A stretch of 64,000 bases of DNA. Source: Oscillospiraceae bacterium (GTDB lineage Bacteria > Bacillota > Clostridia > Oscillospirales > Ruminococcaceae). The stretch spans positions 1-64,000 of the forward strand of contig JALFVE010000028.1 in the NCBI GenBank assembly GCA_022787085.1. The letters are read 5' to 3'. The notes under the pieces are model-generated. The model was not told where the DNA came from, ran no database searches, and saw only the letters and a program-made list of their open reading frames with translations. Each line of letters opens with the position of its first letter. Within the stretch, counting starts at the first letter, position 1. Shown here piece after piece: positions 25,504 to 34,207 of this stretch. The position numbers and the translations under genes are program-made.

Positions 25504-26346
25504 TTAGCCCTCCAGTTTCTCAAGCTGAGCTTTAAGCTCGCTCATAGCCTGCTCGTACTGCTCTGCATTGGGAGCGGAGCCGTGCCAACCTACCTGATTC
25601 TCCATAAAGGAAACGCCCTTGCCCTTAACGCTCTTCTGAACGATAACAACAGGCTGACCGTTTATCTTCTCAGCCTCGTCAAATGCCTTTTCAATTTCAT
25701 CGAAATCGTGAGCGTTTACGGTGATAACGTGCCAGCCGAATGCCTCAAACTTGTCGGTGATGGGCATGGGAGAGCATACCTCGGTGATCTTACCGTCGAT
25801 CTGAAGACCGTTGTTGTCAACAATGGCAACCAGATTGTCAAGCTTGTTGTGAGCGGCAAACATAGCAGCCTCCCAAACCTGACCCTCCTCGATCTCGCCG
25901 TCGCCCAGAACTGCGTAAACCTTGTAGCTGTCGCAGGAGATCTTGCCCGAGAGAGCCATTCCGCAGGCAGCGGAGATTCCCTGTCCCAGAGAGCCTGTGG
26001 ACATATCCACACCGGGAATATGCTTCATATCGGGGTGTCCCTGAAGTCTGGAGCCTATTTTTCTGAGTGTCTTTAACTCGTCAACCTCGAAAAATCCTCT
26101 CTGTGCAAGCACGGAGTAAAGCGCAGGAGCGGTATGGCCCTTGGAGAGAACAAGTCTGTCTCTGTCAGCCATTTTGGGATTTTTGGGATCAACGTGCATT
26201 TTGTGGAAATAGAGATAGGTAAGCATATCCGCAACAGAGAGGGAGCCGCCGGGATGTCCCGATTTTGCGTTAAATACGCCCTCAATGATACCCATTCTCA
26301 CCTTGCAGGCTGTGATCTCAAGCTGCTTTTTAAGCGTCTGGTCCAT
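25504..26346 (-). CDS. tkt: Transketolase, N-terminal subunit
   Basis: This 280-residue half binds the diphosphate of thiamine pyrophosphate: KSGHPGGSLSVADML (about 29-43), LSKGHTAPALY, TGSLGQGIS and the metal motif GDGEIEEGQVWEA with DNNGLQIDG. It pairs with the next gene. AAAGGAT lies before the ATG. It ends a long minus-strand block that begins near miaB; 28 bases separate it from the HAD gene. Confidence 0.94.
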   Translation of the reverse strand: MDQTLKKQLEITACKVRMGIIEGVFNAKSGHPGGSLSVADMLTYLYFHKMHVDPKNPKMADRDRLVLSKGHTAPALYSVLAQRGFFEVDELKTLRKIGSRLQGHPDMKHIPGVDMSTGSLGQGISAACGMALSGKISCDSYKVYAVLGDGEIEEGQVWEAAMFAAHNKLDNLVAIVDNNGLQIDGKITEVCSPMPITDKFEAFGWHVITVNAHDFDEIEKAFDEAEKINGQPVVIVQKSVKGKGVSFMENQVGWHGSAPNAEQYEQAMSELKAQLEKLEG

Positions 26347-26374
26347 GACTTTAAATCATCCTTTCAAATTTTCC

Positions 26375-27214
26375 TTAACGGAAATTTAATATATAGTTTA
26401 TTGCATCGGCAGCCGCTCCGTGGGAGCAGTCCGAGTTGCTTACAAAGCCGCACACCGCCTTGACTTCATCAATGGCGTTTGATGGACAGGCGGCAAAATC
26501 GGCAAGTCTCAGCATTTCAAGATCGTTGTTATAGTCCCCCATGGCGGCAGTTACGCTGCCCTCTTCACCGTAAAGCTCCATGAATATCTTCATGGCTGAG
26601 CCCTTGGAGCAGTCCTTGGGGAGCATTTCGTGATATATGGGGCTTGATGTGATAAATTCCACTTCTCCCGCATTCTGAAGTCCTGCGGCATATTCGGCAA
26701 AAGGCTTCACCGAAGTCTCGGGCATTGCAAAAAGCACCTTGCACCAGTCCCCCGAGGGAACATCCTCAAGAGAATCCATGATCTTAGCGGTAAATCCGCC
26801 GATTTTCCAGTGCCGCCGCTCGTATTCGTTCATCTGAACATCGTAAATTGCCTCGGGAGTGCAAATTTCCGCACACGCCTCGGGGAATTTGCGGAGAAGC
26901 TCTGCGATCATCACCCTTGAGCTGTCCTCGGGAAGATATTTTGACCACATGATCTTGTTTTCATGGCAGTCATATATCATTCCGCCGTTGCAGAGGATCA
27001 CGGGGCAGTCAATGCCCGCAGGCTCAAAATAATGCTTTGTTGCCTGCAAAACTCTGCCTGTAGCCACCACGAATTTTCCTCCCGCCTCCCGCAGCCGCAG
27101 AATAGCGTTAAGATTATCCTCTGAAAGTGTCTTATCGGCGCTCAGAAGAGTGCCGTCCATGTCGCTGAAAAAAACGATCTTCGATTTATCTTTAAACATA
27201 TTGCCTCGCTTCAT
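26375..27214 (-). CDS. Cof-type HAD hydrolase
   Basis: A 279-residue haloacid-dehalogenase phosphatase with motif I FSDMDGTLLS (about 15-24), motif II TGR, the C2B cap of Cof-type enzymes (about 85-190), motif III KGSAM and motif IV GDYNNDLEML (about 231-240). Relatives dephosphorylate sugar phosphates, FMN or pyridoxal phosphate; the substrate here is open. Its ATG overlaps the rluD stop (ATGA), with GGGAGG upstream, indicating coupling. Confidence 0.92.
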   Translation of the reverse strand: MKRGNMFKDKSKIVFFSDMDGTLLSADKTLSEDNLNAILRLREAGGKFVVATGRVLQATKHYFEPAGIDCPVILCNGGMIYDCHENKIMWSKYLPEDSSRVMIAELLRKFPEACAEICTPEAIYDVQMNEYERRHWKIGGFTAKIMDSLEDVPSGDWCKVLFAMPETSVKPFAEYAAGLQNAGEVEFITSSPIYHEMLPKDCSKGSAMKIFMELYGEEGSVTAAMGDYNNDLEMLRLADFAACPSNAIDEVKAVCGFVSNSDCSHGAAADAINYILNFR

Positions 27215-28131
27215 CGTCCTCCCACCCTTCGGAGAACGTCATGGAAATACTGCGGCAGCTCGCTTTCAAATTCCATGTATTCATAGGTAACAGGGTGAAC
27301 AAAGCCTATTTTCCCCGCATGGAGACACTGCCCCTCAATGCCCTTGAAGGGCTTGCCGTAAACATCGTCCCCCAGCACGGGATGACCGATATACGCCATG
27401 TGGACCCTTATCTGATGGGTGCGCCCCGTTTCAAGCCTGAGCCTTATAAAGGAGTATTTTTCATATTCCTCGAGAACAGTGTAATGAGTCACCGCAGGCT
27501 TGGAATTTCGCTCGGTAACAGCCATTTTCTTGCGGTCAGCAGGGTGCCTGCCAATGGGGGCACTCACCGTCCCCTCCGCTTCGGGGAGCCGTCCGCATAT
27601 GACCGCACGGTATTCCCTTGTAAAGCTGTGCTCCTTTATCTGAGCCGCAAGCCCCGTGTGGGCAGCGTCGGTCTTTGCCACGATAAGCAGTCCGCTGGTG
27701 TTCTTGTCGATACGGTGGACTATTCCCGGGCGGATAACACCGTTTATGGAGGAAAGTCTCTCCCCGCAATGATACATAAGTGCATTAACAAGCGTGCCCG
27801 TATAATTTCCCGCCGCAGGATGAACGACCATCCCCTTTGGCTTGTTAACAACTAAAAGATAGTCGTCCTCGTAAACAATATCAAGAGGGATATTCTCGGG
27901 AAGCACATCCAGAACCTCAGGCTCGGGGATAACGGCAGTTATCTCGTCACCCGCAGAGATCACGCAGCTTTTGCTCACAGTTTTTCCGTTGACGGTAACG
28001 CTGCCGTTTTCAATGAGCTTCGCCGCCATGCTTCGGCTGATATCACCGCCGCAGGAGGACAAGAGCTTGTCTATCCTCATTCCGCCGTGCTCTTCCCCCG
28101 CAGTGAGCATGATAACATTATCACTTGTCAT
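27211..28131 (-). CDS. rluD: RluD-type 23S rRNA pseudouridine synthase
   Basis: The 306-residue enzyme has an N-terminal S4 RNA-binding domain (about 15-75, RIDKLLSSCGGDISRSMAAKLIENGSV) and the pseudouridine synthase domain with GIVHRIDKNTSGLLIVAKT (catalytic Asp about 142) and GRTHQIRVH. RluD/YlyB members modify the helix 69 region of 23S rRNA. The start overlaps lspA by 11 bases. It follows lspA, as in many Bacillota. Confidence 0.93.
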   Translation of the reverse strand: MTSDNVIMLTAGEEHGGMRIDKLLSSCGGDISRSMAAKLIENGSVTVNGKTVSKSCVISAGDEITAVIPEPEVLDVLPENIPLDIVYEDDYLLVVNKPKGMVVHPAAGNYTGTLVNALMYHCGERLSSINGVIRPGIVHRIDKNTSGLLIVAKTDAAHTGLAAQIKEHSFTREYRAVICGRLPEAEGTVSAPIGRHPADRKKMAVTERNSKPAVTHYTVLEEYEKYSFIRLRLETGRTHQIRVHMAYIGHPVLGDDVYGKPFKGIEGQCLHAGKIGFVHPVTYEYMEFESELPQYFHDVLRRVGGR

Positions 28132-28630
28132 TTTCCACCTCTGAGGTATCCTCGGGAGCGAATTTTTTCAGATATTTCTCGTCAACAAAAAGGTAATAGG
28201 CTATCAGCAGAATTGCGCCTATGACCACGCAGATATCCGCAAAATTGAAAATGAAATTAAAGGGAAAAAGCCTGATAAAATCGGTAACATACCCTTGAAA
28301 AATGCGGTCATAGAGATTTCCGATGCCGCCGCCCACGATCATTGCATAAGAAACGGTCATGAGGGGATGCTTGTGCTTCTGCCTGTGAAAATAGATGGTT
28401 ATAAGAACAAGTCCCACAGCAGTAACAGCCGCAAGAGCCGCAGTTTTGCCTGTAAAGCTGCTGAATGCCGCTCCTGTGTTTTTGTGGAGGGAAAAGGCTA
28501 AAATGTCCGTCTCCCCCGCCGTCAGCACACGGATTATCTCGCTGCCCTCAATATTTGCCTCAGCCGCCGCCTTGGTCAGCCTGTCGATGACCACAAATGC
28601 GGCGGAGAGTATCCAGAAAAGTATTATCAT
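28121..28630 (-). CDS. lspA: Signal peptidase II LspA
   Basis: LspA cuts lipoprotein signal peptides before the lipidated cysteine. The 169-residue protein has four membrane helices and conserved blocks NTGAAFS, GGGIGNLYDRI..GYVTDFI (first catalytic Asp) and FNFADICV (second catalytic Asp). Length is normal, with a charged tail of about 20 residues. Its ATG overlaps the ileS stop (TAATG). Its substrates include at least three lipoproteins encoded in this window. Confidence 0.95.
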   Translation of the reverse strand: MIILFWILSAAFVVIDRLTKAAAEANIEGSEIIRVLTAGETDILAFSLHKNTGAAFSSFTGKTAALAAVTAVGLVLITIYFHRQKHKHPLMTVSYAMIVGGGIGNLYDRIFQGYVTDFIRLFPFNFIFNFADICVVIGAILLIAYYLFVDEKYLKKFAPEDTSEVENDK

Positions 28631-31443
28631 TATGCTCTGAAAACGATCTGCTCAGCGCAGCGCTTGCAGAGGGTGGGGTGCTCGGCGTTCATGCCCACAG
28701 TCTCGCTGTAGCACCAGCAGCGCTCGCACTTGCCGCCCGCAGCCTTTTCAACGCTGAAGGACAGCTTGCCCTCAAAGGAGGGATCCTCGCACTTAAATTC
28801 GCCGTCGCCGTTGTTAACGACCTCGGCTGCTGAAACGATGAACACCTGAGCAAGCTCGCCCGAAACTGCGGAAAGCTTTGCGAAAAGCTCGTCGCTGTCT
28901 GCATGGAGAGTAACCTTTGCCTCGAGAGAAGCACCGATGAACTTCTCGGCTCTCTTCAGCTCAAGAGCCTTAGTAACGGAAGCTCTCACATTATAGATCA
29001 TATCCCACTTTGCGGTAAATGCCTCGTCCACGCAAATGCCTGTCTTTTCGGGCATCTGATTGAGGAAAATGCTTTCCTTGTCGTCAGCGGAGCTGTGAGG
29101 AATGTACTTCCAGATCTCCTCGGCGGTGAATGAAAGCACGGGAGCGATCATTCTGGAAACAGCGCTCAGGATCATATACATAGCGCTCTGAGCGCTTCTT
29201 CTCTCGGGAGATGCCTCGGGAGTGCAGTAGAGTCTGTCCTTGATGATGTCAAGATAGAAGTTTGACATATCGGTTACGCAGAAATTGTGAATACTGTGAA
29301 CAACAACATGGAAATCAAATGCGTCATAAGCAGCCTTGACCTTGTCGATAAGAGCGTCAAGACGGATAAGCGCCCACTTGTCGATATCAAGCATCTTGTC
29401 GGTGCTTACCATATCCTTGTCGGGGTCGAAGCCATCGCCGTTGCAGATATTTCCGAGGATATATCTTGCGGTGTTTCTGATCTTCTTGTAGGTGTCCGCA
29501 AGCTGCTTTAAGATCTCTTTGGAAATTCTGATATCGGAATGATAATCGGAGGAAGCTACCCACAGTCTCAGGATATCCGCACCGTTCTGGTCGGTGATAT
29601 CCTTGGGATCAACGCCGTTTCCGAGGGATTTGTGCATAGCTCTGCCCTCGCCGTCAACCACCCAGCCGTGAGTGCAGACAGCCTTGTAGGGAGCCTTGTG
29701 ACCGGTAGCCGCAGCAGTGAGCAGCGATGACTGGAACCAGCCTCTGTACTGATCCGCACCCTCAAGATACAGATCAACGGGAACGTCAAAGCCTCTTTCC
29801 TTCATAACAGCGGTATGAGTAACGCCGCTGTCGAACCAAACGTCAAAAATGTTGGTTTCCTTAACAAATTCGCCGCAGCCGCACTCGCACTTTACGGAAG
29901 CGGGAATAAATTCCTTAGGCTCCTTGATAAACCATGAATCGGAGCCTTCCGCACGGAACATATCGGAAATAGCCCTGATAGTCTCCTCGGTAACAACAGG
30001 CTTGCCGCAGTCCTTGCAGTAAACAACGGGAATGGGAACGCCCCATGTTCTCTGACGGGAAATGCACCAGTCGCTGCGGTCGCTGACCATGCCCTTGATC
30101 CTGTCCTCGCCCCACTCGGGTATCCACTGAACGTCCTCAATAGCCTTGATAGCGTCATCCTTGAAGTCCTTTACAGAGCAGAACCACTGCTCTGTGGCTC
30201 TGAAAAGAACGGGATTCTTGCATCTCCAGCAGTGAGGATACTGATGGACGATCTTCTCAAGCGCAAAGAGAGCGCCCGATTCCTCAAGGTCCTTTGCAAT
30301 GACCTTGTTAGCCTCATCGGTCTTAAGTCCCTTGTACTTGCCTGCCTCCTCGGTAAGAATACCCTTTGAGTCAACAGGAACGGTAATGCCTATCTCGGGA
30401 TATTTCTTGCATACCTCAAAGTCGTCAACACCGAAGCCGGGAGCAGTGTGAACGCAGCCTGTACCGCTTTCGAGTGTAACATGATCGCCCACGATTATCA
30501 TGGATTCCCTGTTCATAAAGGGGTGAGCGGTCTTCATATATTCAAGCTCGCTTCCCTTGAAGCAGCCCTCTGTGGTGTAATCCTCAACGCCCTTTGCCTT
30601 CATGGCAAGAGGAGCAAGCTCGGCAGCCATGATGTAATTCTCGCCGTCAGCCTTGACAACGGTGTACTCGTACTCGGGACCGACGCAGATAGCAAGGTTT
30701 CCGGGGAGAGTCCATGTGGTGGTTGTCCAGATAACGAAATAGGTCTTGTCAAGATCAAGTCCCATTGCGGTGAACTTGCCCTTGTCATCAGTAACCTTGA
30801 ATTTAACGTAAATAGAGTGGCAGGGATCGTTTGCGTACTCAATCTCAGCCTCCGCAAGAGCGGTCTGGCAGTCGGGACACCAGTAAACTGGCTTGAGACC
30901 CTTGTAGATGTAATTCTTTCTGAACATCTCACCGAAGATCTCAACCTGTCTTGCCTCAAATTCGGGCTTCAAGGTGAGATATGGGTCGTCAAAATCGCCC
31001 CAGACGCCAAGTCTCTTAAACTGAGACATCTGATTTGCAACCTGAGAATGAGCATATTCATTGCATTTTTTTCTAAGCTCAACGGGAGGAACAGCACCGT
31101 TCTCCACGCCCATCTGCTTGAGAACCTTAAGCTCAATGGGAAGACCGTGAGTGTCCCATCCGGGAATATAAGGAGAGCAGCAGCCGCTCATATTCTTCTG
31201 CTTAACGATAATATCCTTGAGCACCTTATTCAGAGCCGTACCCATGTGGATATCGCCGTTTGCGTATGGAGGGCCGTCGTGAAGAACATATTTGGGAAGG
31301 TCCTTGTTCTTCTCGATCATCTTGTAATACATTCTTCCGCTTTCCCAATTGGAAATCATTTCAGGCTCCTTCTGAGGAAGATTACCTCTCATTGAGAAGT
31401 CTGTCTTGGGAAGATTAAGGGTGGTATTGTAATCCTGTGCCAT
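28630..31443 (-). CDS. ileS: Isoleucyl-tRNA synthetase
   Basis: The 937-residue class I synthetase charges tRNA-Ile. The HIGH-type motif is in DGPPYANGDIHMG (about 57-69), the editing domain lies in the middle (GTGCVHTAPGFGVDD), the KMSKS position reads AMHKSLGN, and the C-terminal zinc finger is CERCWCYS plus CKRC. The lysine that contacts the transition state is kept in MHKS, so activity is expected. AAGGAG lies 10 bases before the ATG. I see no T-box leader: divIVA ends 32 bases upstream, so the gene is read as part of the division cluster operon. Confidence 0.96.
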   Translation of the reverse strand: MAQDYNTTLNLPKTDFSMRGNLPQKEPEMISNWESGRMYYKMIEKNKDLPKYVLHDGPPYANGDIHMGTALNKVLKDIIVKQKNMSGCCSPYIPGWDTHGLPIELKVLKQMGVENGAVPPVELRKKCNEYAHSQVANQMSQFKRLGVWGDFDDPYLTLKPEFEARQVEIFGEMFRKNYIYKGLKPVYWCPDCQTALAEAEIEYANDPCHSIYVKFKVTDDKGKFTAMGLDLDKTYFVIWTTTTWTLPGNLAICVGPEYEYTVVKADGENYIMAAELAPLAMKAKGVEDYTTEGCFKGSELEYMKTAHPFMNRESMIIVGDHVTLESGTGCVHTAPGFGVDDFEVCKKYPEIGITVPVDSKGILTEEAGKYKGLKTDEANKVIAKDLEESGALFALEKIVHQYPHCWRCKNPVLFRATEQWFCSVKDFKDDAIKAIEDVQWIPEWGEDRIKGMVSDRSDWCISRQRTWGVPIPVVYCKDCGKPVVTEETIRAISDMFRAEGSDSWFIKEPKEFIPASVKCECGCGEFVKETNIFDVWFDSGVTHTAVMKERGFDVPVDLYLEGADQYRGWFQSSLLTAAATGHKAPYKAVCTHGWVVDGEGRAMHKSLGNGVDPKDITDQNGADILRLWVASSDYHSDIRISKEILKQLADTYKKIRNTARYILGNICNGDGFDPDKDMVSTDKMLDIDKWALIRLDALIDKVKAAYDAFDFHVVVHSIHNFCVTDMSNFYLDIIKDRLYCTPEASPERRSAQSAMYMILSAVSRMIAPVLSFTAEEIWKYIPHSSADDKESIFLNQMPEKTGICVDEAFTAKWDMIYNVRASVTKALELKRAEKFIGASLEAKVTLHADSDELFAKLSAVSGELAQVFIVSAAEVVNNGDGEFKCEDPSFEGKLSFSVEKAAGGKCERCWCYSETVGMNAEHPTLCKRCAEQIVFRA

Positions 31444-31474
31444 TTCACTAACTCTCCTTAAATGGAATATATTT

Positions 31475-32053
31475 TTACTGAACAGAAGCAGTGTTTATAA
31501 CTCTTGTAGCTTCCATATCCTCTGCTGCGGGGGCAGTCTCCACCGCTGCTTCTGCCTCGGGCTCTTCCTCGGCATCGCTTTCGGGAAGGGATGTGATAAG
31601 CTCAAGGTGGGACTTGTACATTGCAAGAAGATTTGATTTAAATTCGGTGACAGCATTCTGCATCCTGCGGAGGTTTTCCTCCTCCTTCTGTGCTCTGACG
31701 GCGGTGGAGCCGATTATCTCGTCAGCCTTCACGTTTGCAGCGGAAATGATCTGCTCAGCCTTCTGCTGAGCCTCGGAAACGATGGCATCAGCCTTGGACT
31801 TTGCGTCCTCCATAACAGCTCTCGCCTGCTTCTGAGCGCCGATCATAGCGTCCTTCAGCGCTTCCTCGTCAGCCTTATAGCGGCGGATGCTTTCAACGAG
31901 GACCTCGATCTTCTTTTCGGTGTCCTCCTTCTCCTTGGTCATGGAGCTGACCTGATCGGCAAGACTATTAAGAAATTCATCCACCTCTTCGGGCTTGTAG
32001 CCTGATTTTGCCTGCTCAAATCGCTTGGTGTTGATCTCCATTGCAGTAATCAT
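31475..32053 (-). CDS. divIVA: DivIVA-family cell division protein
   Basis: A 192-residue protein with the N-terminal membrane-curvature segment (ITAMEINTKRFEQAKSGYKPEEVDEFLNSL), then a long coiled coil (about 30-150, rich in Lys/Glu/Ala) and an acidic Glu/Ala tail. DivIVA recruits septum and pole proteins. GAGGAG lies 6 bases before the ATG. The position downstream of sepF and ylmH and upstream of ileS is the classic Bacillota arrangement. Confidence 0.92.
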   Translation of the reverse strand: MITAMEINTKRFEQAKSGYKPEEVDEFLNSLADQVSSMTKEKEDTEKKIEVLVESIRRYKADEEALKDAMIGAQKQARAVMEDAKSKADAIVSEAQQKAEQIISAANVKADEIIGSTAVRAQKEEENLRRMQNAVTEFKSNLLAMYKSHLELITSLPESDAEEEPEAEAAVETAPAAEDMEATRVINTASVQ

Positions 32054-32124
32054 TTAAAACTCCTCTTTTCCCCGCAGGCATAATATTGATCTCCGAGCCT
32101 CTGCGGACAATACTCGGAAACTTA

Positions 32125-32185
32125 TACTAAACAGCTATATAATATGGGGCAATTTCTCCTCCATAATTCTGAGCGTTGTTTAGTA
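32125..32185. repeat. Palindromic MITE-like element, copy 2 (short)
   Basis: A 61-base element starting TACTAAACAGC and ending TGTTTAGTA, with ATATGG and CCATAATTC inner blocks matching the element at 24398. It sits in the 132-base divIVA-ylmH gap and abuts the ylmH stop codon (32186-32188), so it becomes part of the operon mRNA as a hairpin. Confidence 0.65.
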
Positions 32186-32974
32186 TCAGATGTATTTTTT
32201 GATAGTAATGTGGAGCCTGTCCTTTTTGGTGTGACCGCCCACATTTGAAATGATAAATCTGCCTGCACCCCGTACGGACAGAACCGAGCCTTCCTCCACA
32301 TTTTCGGATACGCTTTCCGTGACCCCGTGATTTACCGAAACCGAACCCGAACGGATAAGAGCGGCAGCCCTTTCCCGACTGACCCTTGCAGCGGCGGCAA
32401 CAATGCAGTCAAGGCGCAGAGAAGCCACCGAAGCGGAGATCTCGCTGAACTTGTCCTCCCTAACGATGCTATCGCCCGTAAAGAAGTCCGCCCTGACCCC
32501 CACCCTGCCTATCTTTGAGATACTGCTTACCGCCATATCCGCAGCAGCAGGGCATAAAACCGCATATGCTCCGTTTTCATCGCAGATGATATCCCCCGTC
32601 TGATTGCGGTTTATCCCCAAAGCCATCAGACTTCCGAGATAATCCCTGTGAGTGAGGCTTTTTGCGTCTCTGCCCTCAAATCTGACGATCCTCAGCGGAA
32701 AATCCGCCGTATCAGGCTCAAAATAATCGGGATAAACGCATAGGATACGTCTTGCAGCGCCCTCATAACCGCCGTACAGCATATAGCCGCCGTGACCCAT
32801 GAAGGAAAGGAATTTCTCCGCATACACAGCCTCTCCCTCGCTCAGAAAAGCCGAGAATCTGGGAGAGAAGCTTTTCTCGCATATAGCAAGCATATCCCCG
32901 ATTCGGGAAATAAGCAGCCTTCCGTCCTCGTCAAGCCTGTTCCGGGAGATAAAAGCATTTTTGTCATGCGCCAT
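32186..32974 (-). CDS. ylmH: YlmH-family S4 RNA-binding protein
   Basis: The 262-residue protein has the YlmH N-terminal domain and a C-terminal S4 domain (about 180-245, SLRLDCIVAAAARVSRERAAALIRSGSVSVNH). Bacillus YlmH acts on stalled 50S subunits in ribosome-associated quality control. GGGAGG is about 14 bases before the ATG. It lies between sepF and divIVA; the usual yggT gene between them is absent. Confidence 0.9.
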   Translation of the reverse strand: MAHDKNAFISRNRLDEDGRLLISRIGDMLAICEKSFSPRFSAFLSEGEAVYAEKFLSFMGHGGYMLYGGYEGAARRILCVYPDYFEPDTADFPLRIVRFEGRDAKSLTHRDYLGSLMALGINRNQTGDIICDENGAYAVLCPAAADMAVSSISKIGRVGVRADFFTGDSIVREDKFSEISASVASLRLDCIVAAAARVSRERAAALIRSGSVSVNHGVTESVSENVEEGSVLSVRGAGRFIISNVGGHTKKDRLHITIKKYI

Positions 32975-33000
32975 GTAGGTATTCAGAGCCTCCCGTCAGA

Positions 33001-33459
33001 TCAGAGCAGAACTCCGTTGCTTTCCAGCTCTGCCGAAAGCTCATCTCCCTGAAACCCAACGTTGTAGGGGGTAATGATGAAGGTGTTGTTTGCAACAGGC
33101 TTGATGCTGCCGCCGTTAGCGTAAGCCACGCCGCCCAAGAAGTCGATTATTCTTCTTGTAACGTCGGGAGTGGTAGCCTCAAGGTTCAGAACAACGGTCT
33201 TCTTGCTGTTGAGATGATTAGCGATCTCCTTTGTGTCGGAGAATTTCTCGGGCTTTACAAGGATCACCTGAAGCTGAGCAGTGACCTGGATATTCACCCT
33301 GTTGTCGGGAGACTGGAAATTCTGATTTCTGGGAGCGCTATAATTATCCTGCTGAGGAGCGGGATTATTCTGAGGATATTCCTCATAATCGCCCTCGTTA
33401 TCGTAATCAGGATCCTCACCGAATCCGATAACACCCTTGATCGTGTCAAAAAATCCCAT
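33001..33459 (-). CDS. sepF: Cell division protein SepF
   Basis: A 152-residue protein with the membrane-targeting N-terminus MGFFDTIKGVIGF, a Asn/Gln/Pro-rich linker (about 22-60) and the FtsZ-binding ring-forming domain (about 62-150, VILVKPEKFSDTKEIANHLNSKKTVVLNL through RIIDFLGGVAYANGG). SepF tethers FtsZ to the membrane and aligns the septum. AAAGGA precedes the ATG. It sits between yggS and ylmH as in related genomes. Confidence 0.95.
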   Translation of the reverse strand: MGFFDTIKGVIGFGEDPDYDNEGDYEEYPQNNPAPQQDNYSAPRNQNFQSPDNRVNIQVTAQLQVILVKPEKFSDTKEIANHLNSKKTVVLNLEATTPDVTRRIIDFLGGVAYANGGSIKPVANNTFIITPYNVGFQGDELSAELESNGVLL

Positions 33460-33508
33460 TGTTTATTTCTTCCTTTCTCTTTTAAAAAAATCTATTAAAA
33501 TTTTTATA

Positions 33509-34207
33509 TCAAACATTGTAATTGCGTGCGCCGAAAAGTGCGCTGCCGAGCCTTACCATGCCTGTACCGAATTTCACAGCGTCGGCATAATCAGCTGACA
33601 TACCCATTGAAAGCAGCTTAAAATCGGAGTTTGCGGGAGGCGAAGCCTTGATATCCTCGAAGATCCGCTGCATTTTCTCGAAGTACAGGCAGCTGTTTCC
33701 CGGAGGCGGGATAGTCATAAGCCCGCAGAGCCGTACGCCTTGAAGCTGGGAGATATGTGCTATTCCCTCGGAAAGCTCCTCGGGAGAGAAGCCGCTTTTT
33801 GAAGCCTCCCCGCCGATATTCACCTCGCAGAGGATATCCATGACCCTGCCGTATTTTATAGCCCTCGCAGAAATTTCCTCCGCCAGAGAAACGCTGTCAA
33901 CAGACTGTATCATAGCCACGCTGTCAATGATGTATTTGATCTTATTGCTCTGCAGATGCCCGATGATATCCACCCGGACATTATCCGCATAAAGCTCCTT
34001 TTTGCTCAGATACTCCTGAACACGGTTTTCGCCTAAAAGGTCAAAGCCCTGAGAAACAGCGAAATTCACTCTCTCGGGAGGAACGGTCTTGGTGACAGCC
34101 ATGACCTTGATATCATCATGCTCACGTCCTGCCCTGACCTTGGCTTCCTCTAAGTTAAAGCGTATCCGCTTGATATTTTCGGAGATATCCTCAAATTCCC
34201 TATTCAA
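33509..34207 (-). CDS. yggS: YggS-family pyridoxal phosphate homeostasis protein
   Basis: A 232-residue single-domain alanine-racemase-barrel protein that binds pyridoxal phosphate on the lysine in VMAVTKTV (about 35-42), with HLQSNK, VNIGGEASKSGF and LSMGMSADYADAV near the C-terminus. The family buffers PLP and affects amino acid pools. The start is TTG (34207), with GGAGGAG 7 bases upstream; it overlaps the HlyD-like gene by 8 bases. Confidence 0.94.
   Translation of the reverse strand: MNREFEDISENIKRIRFNLEEAKVRAGREHDDIKVMAVTKTVPPERVNFAVSQGFDLLGENRVQEYLSKKELYADNVRVDIIGHLQSNKIKYIIDSVAMIQSVDSVSLAEEISARAIKYGRVMDILCEVNIGGEASKSGFSPEELSEGIAHISQLQGVRLCGLMTIPPPGNSCLYFEKMQRIFEDIKASPPANSDFKLLSMGMSADYADAVKFGTGMVRLGSALFGARNYNV

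Noticed and set aside
24642-25535. Plus-strand frame over transketolase
   Set aside because: Antisense of the C-terminal transketolase gene; Ser/Cys-rich translation with no family resemblance.
24549-26346. Frameshifted transketolase
   Set aside because: The two halves have separate ribosome sites and the normal domain boundary of naturally split transketolases.
30448-31395. Long plus-strand frame inside ileS
   Set aside because: It is the antisense shadow of ileS, whose protein is complete with all motifs.
28630-31443. AMHKS in IleRS as evidence of an inactive or drug-resistant paralogue
   Set aside because: The key lysine and serine are kept, the protein is full length and sits in the usual division-cluster position, so it is most likely the housekeeping enzyme.
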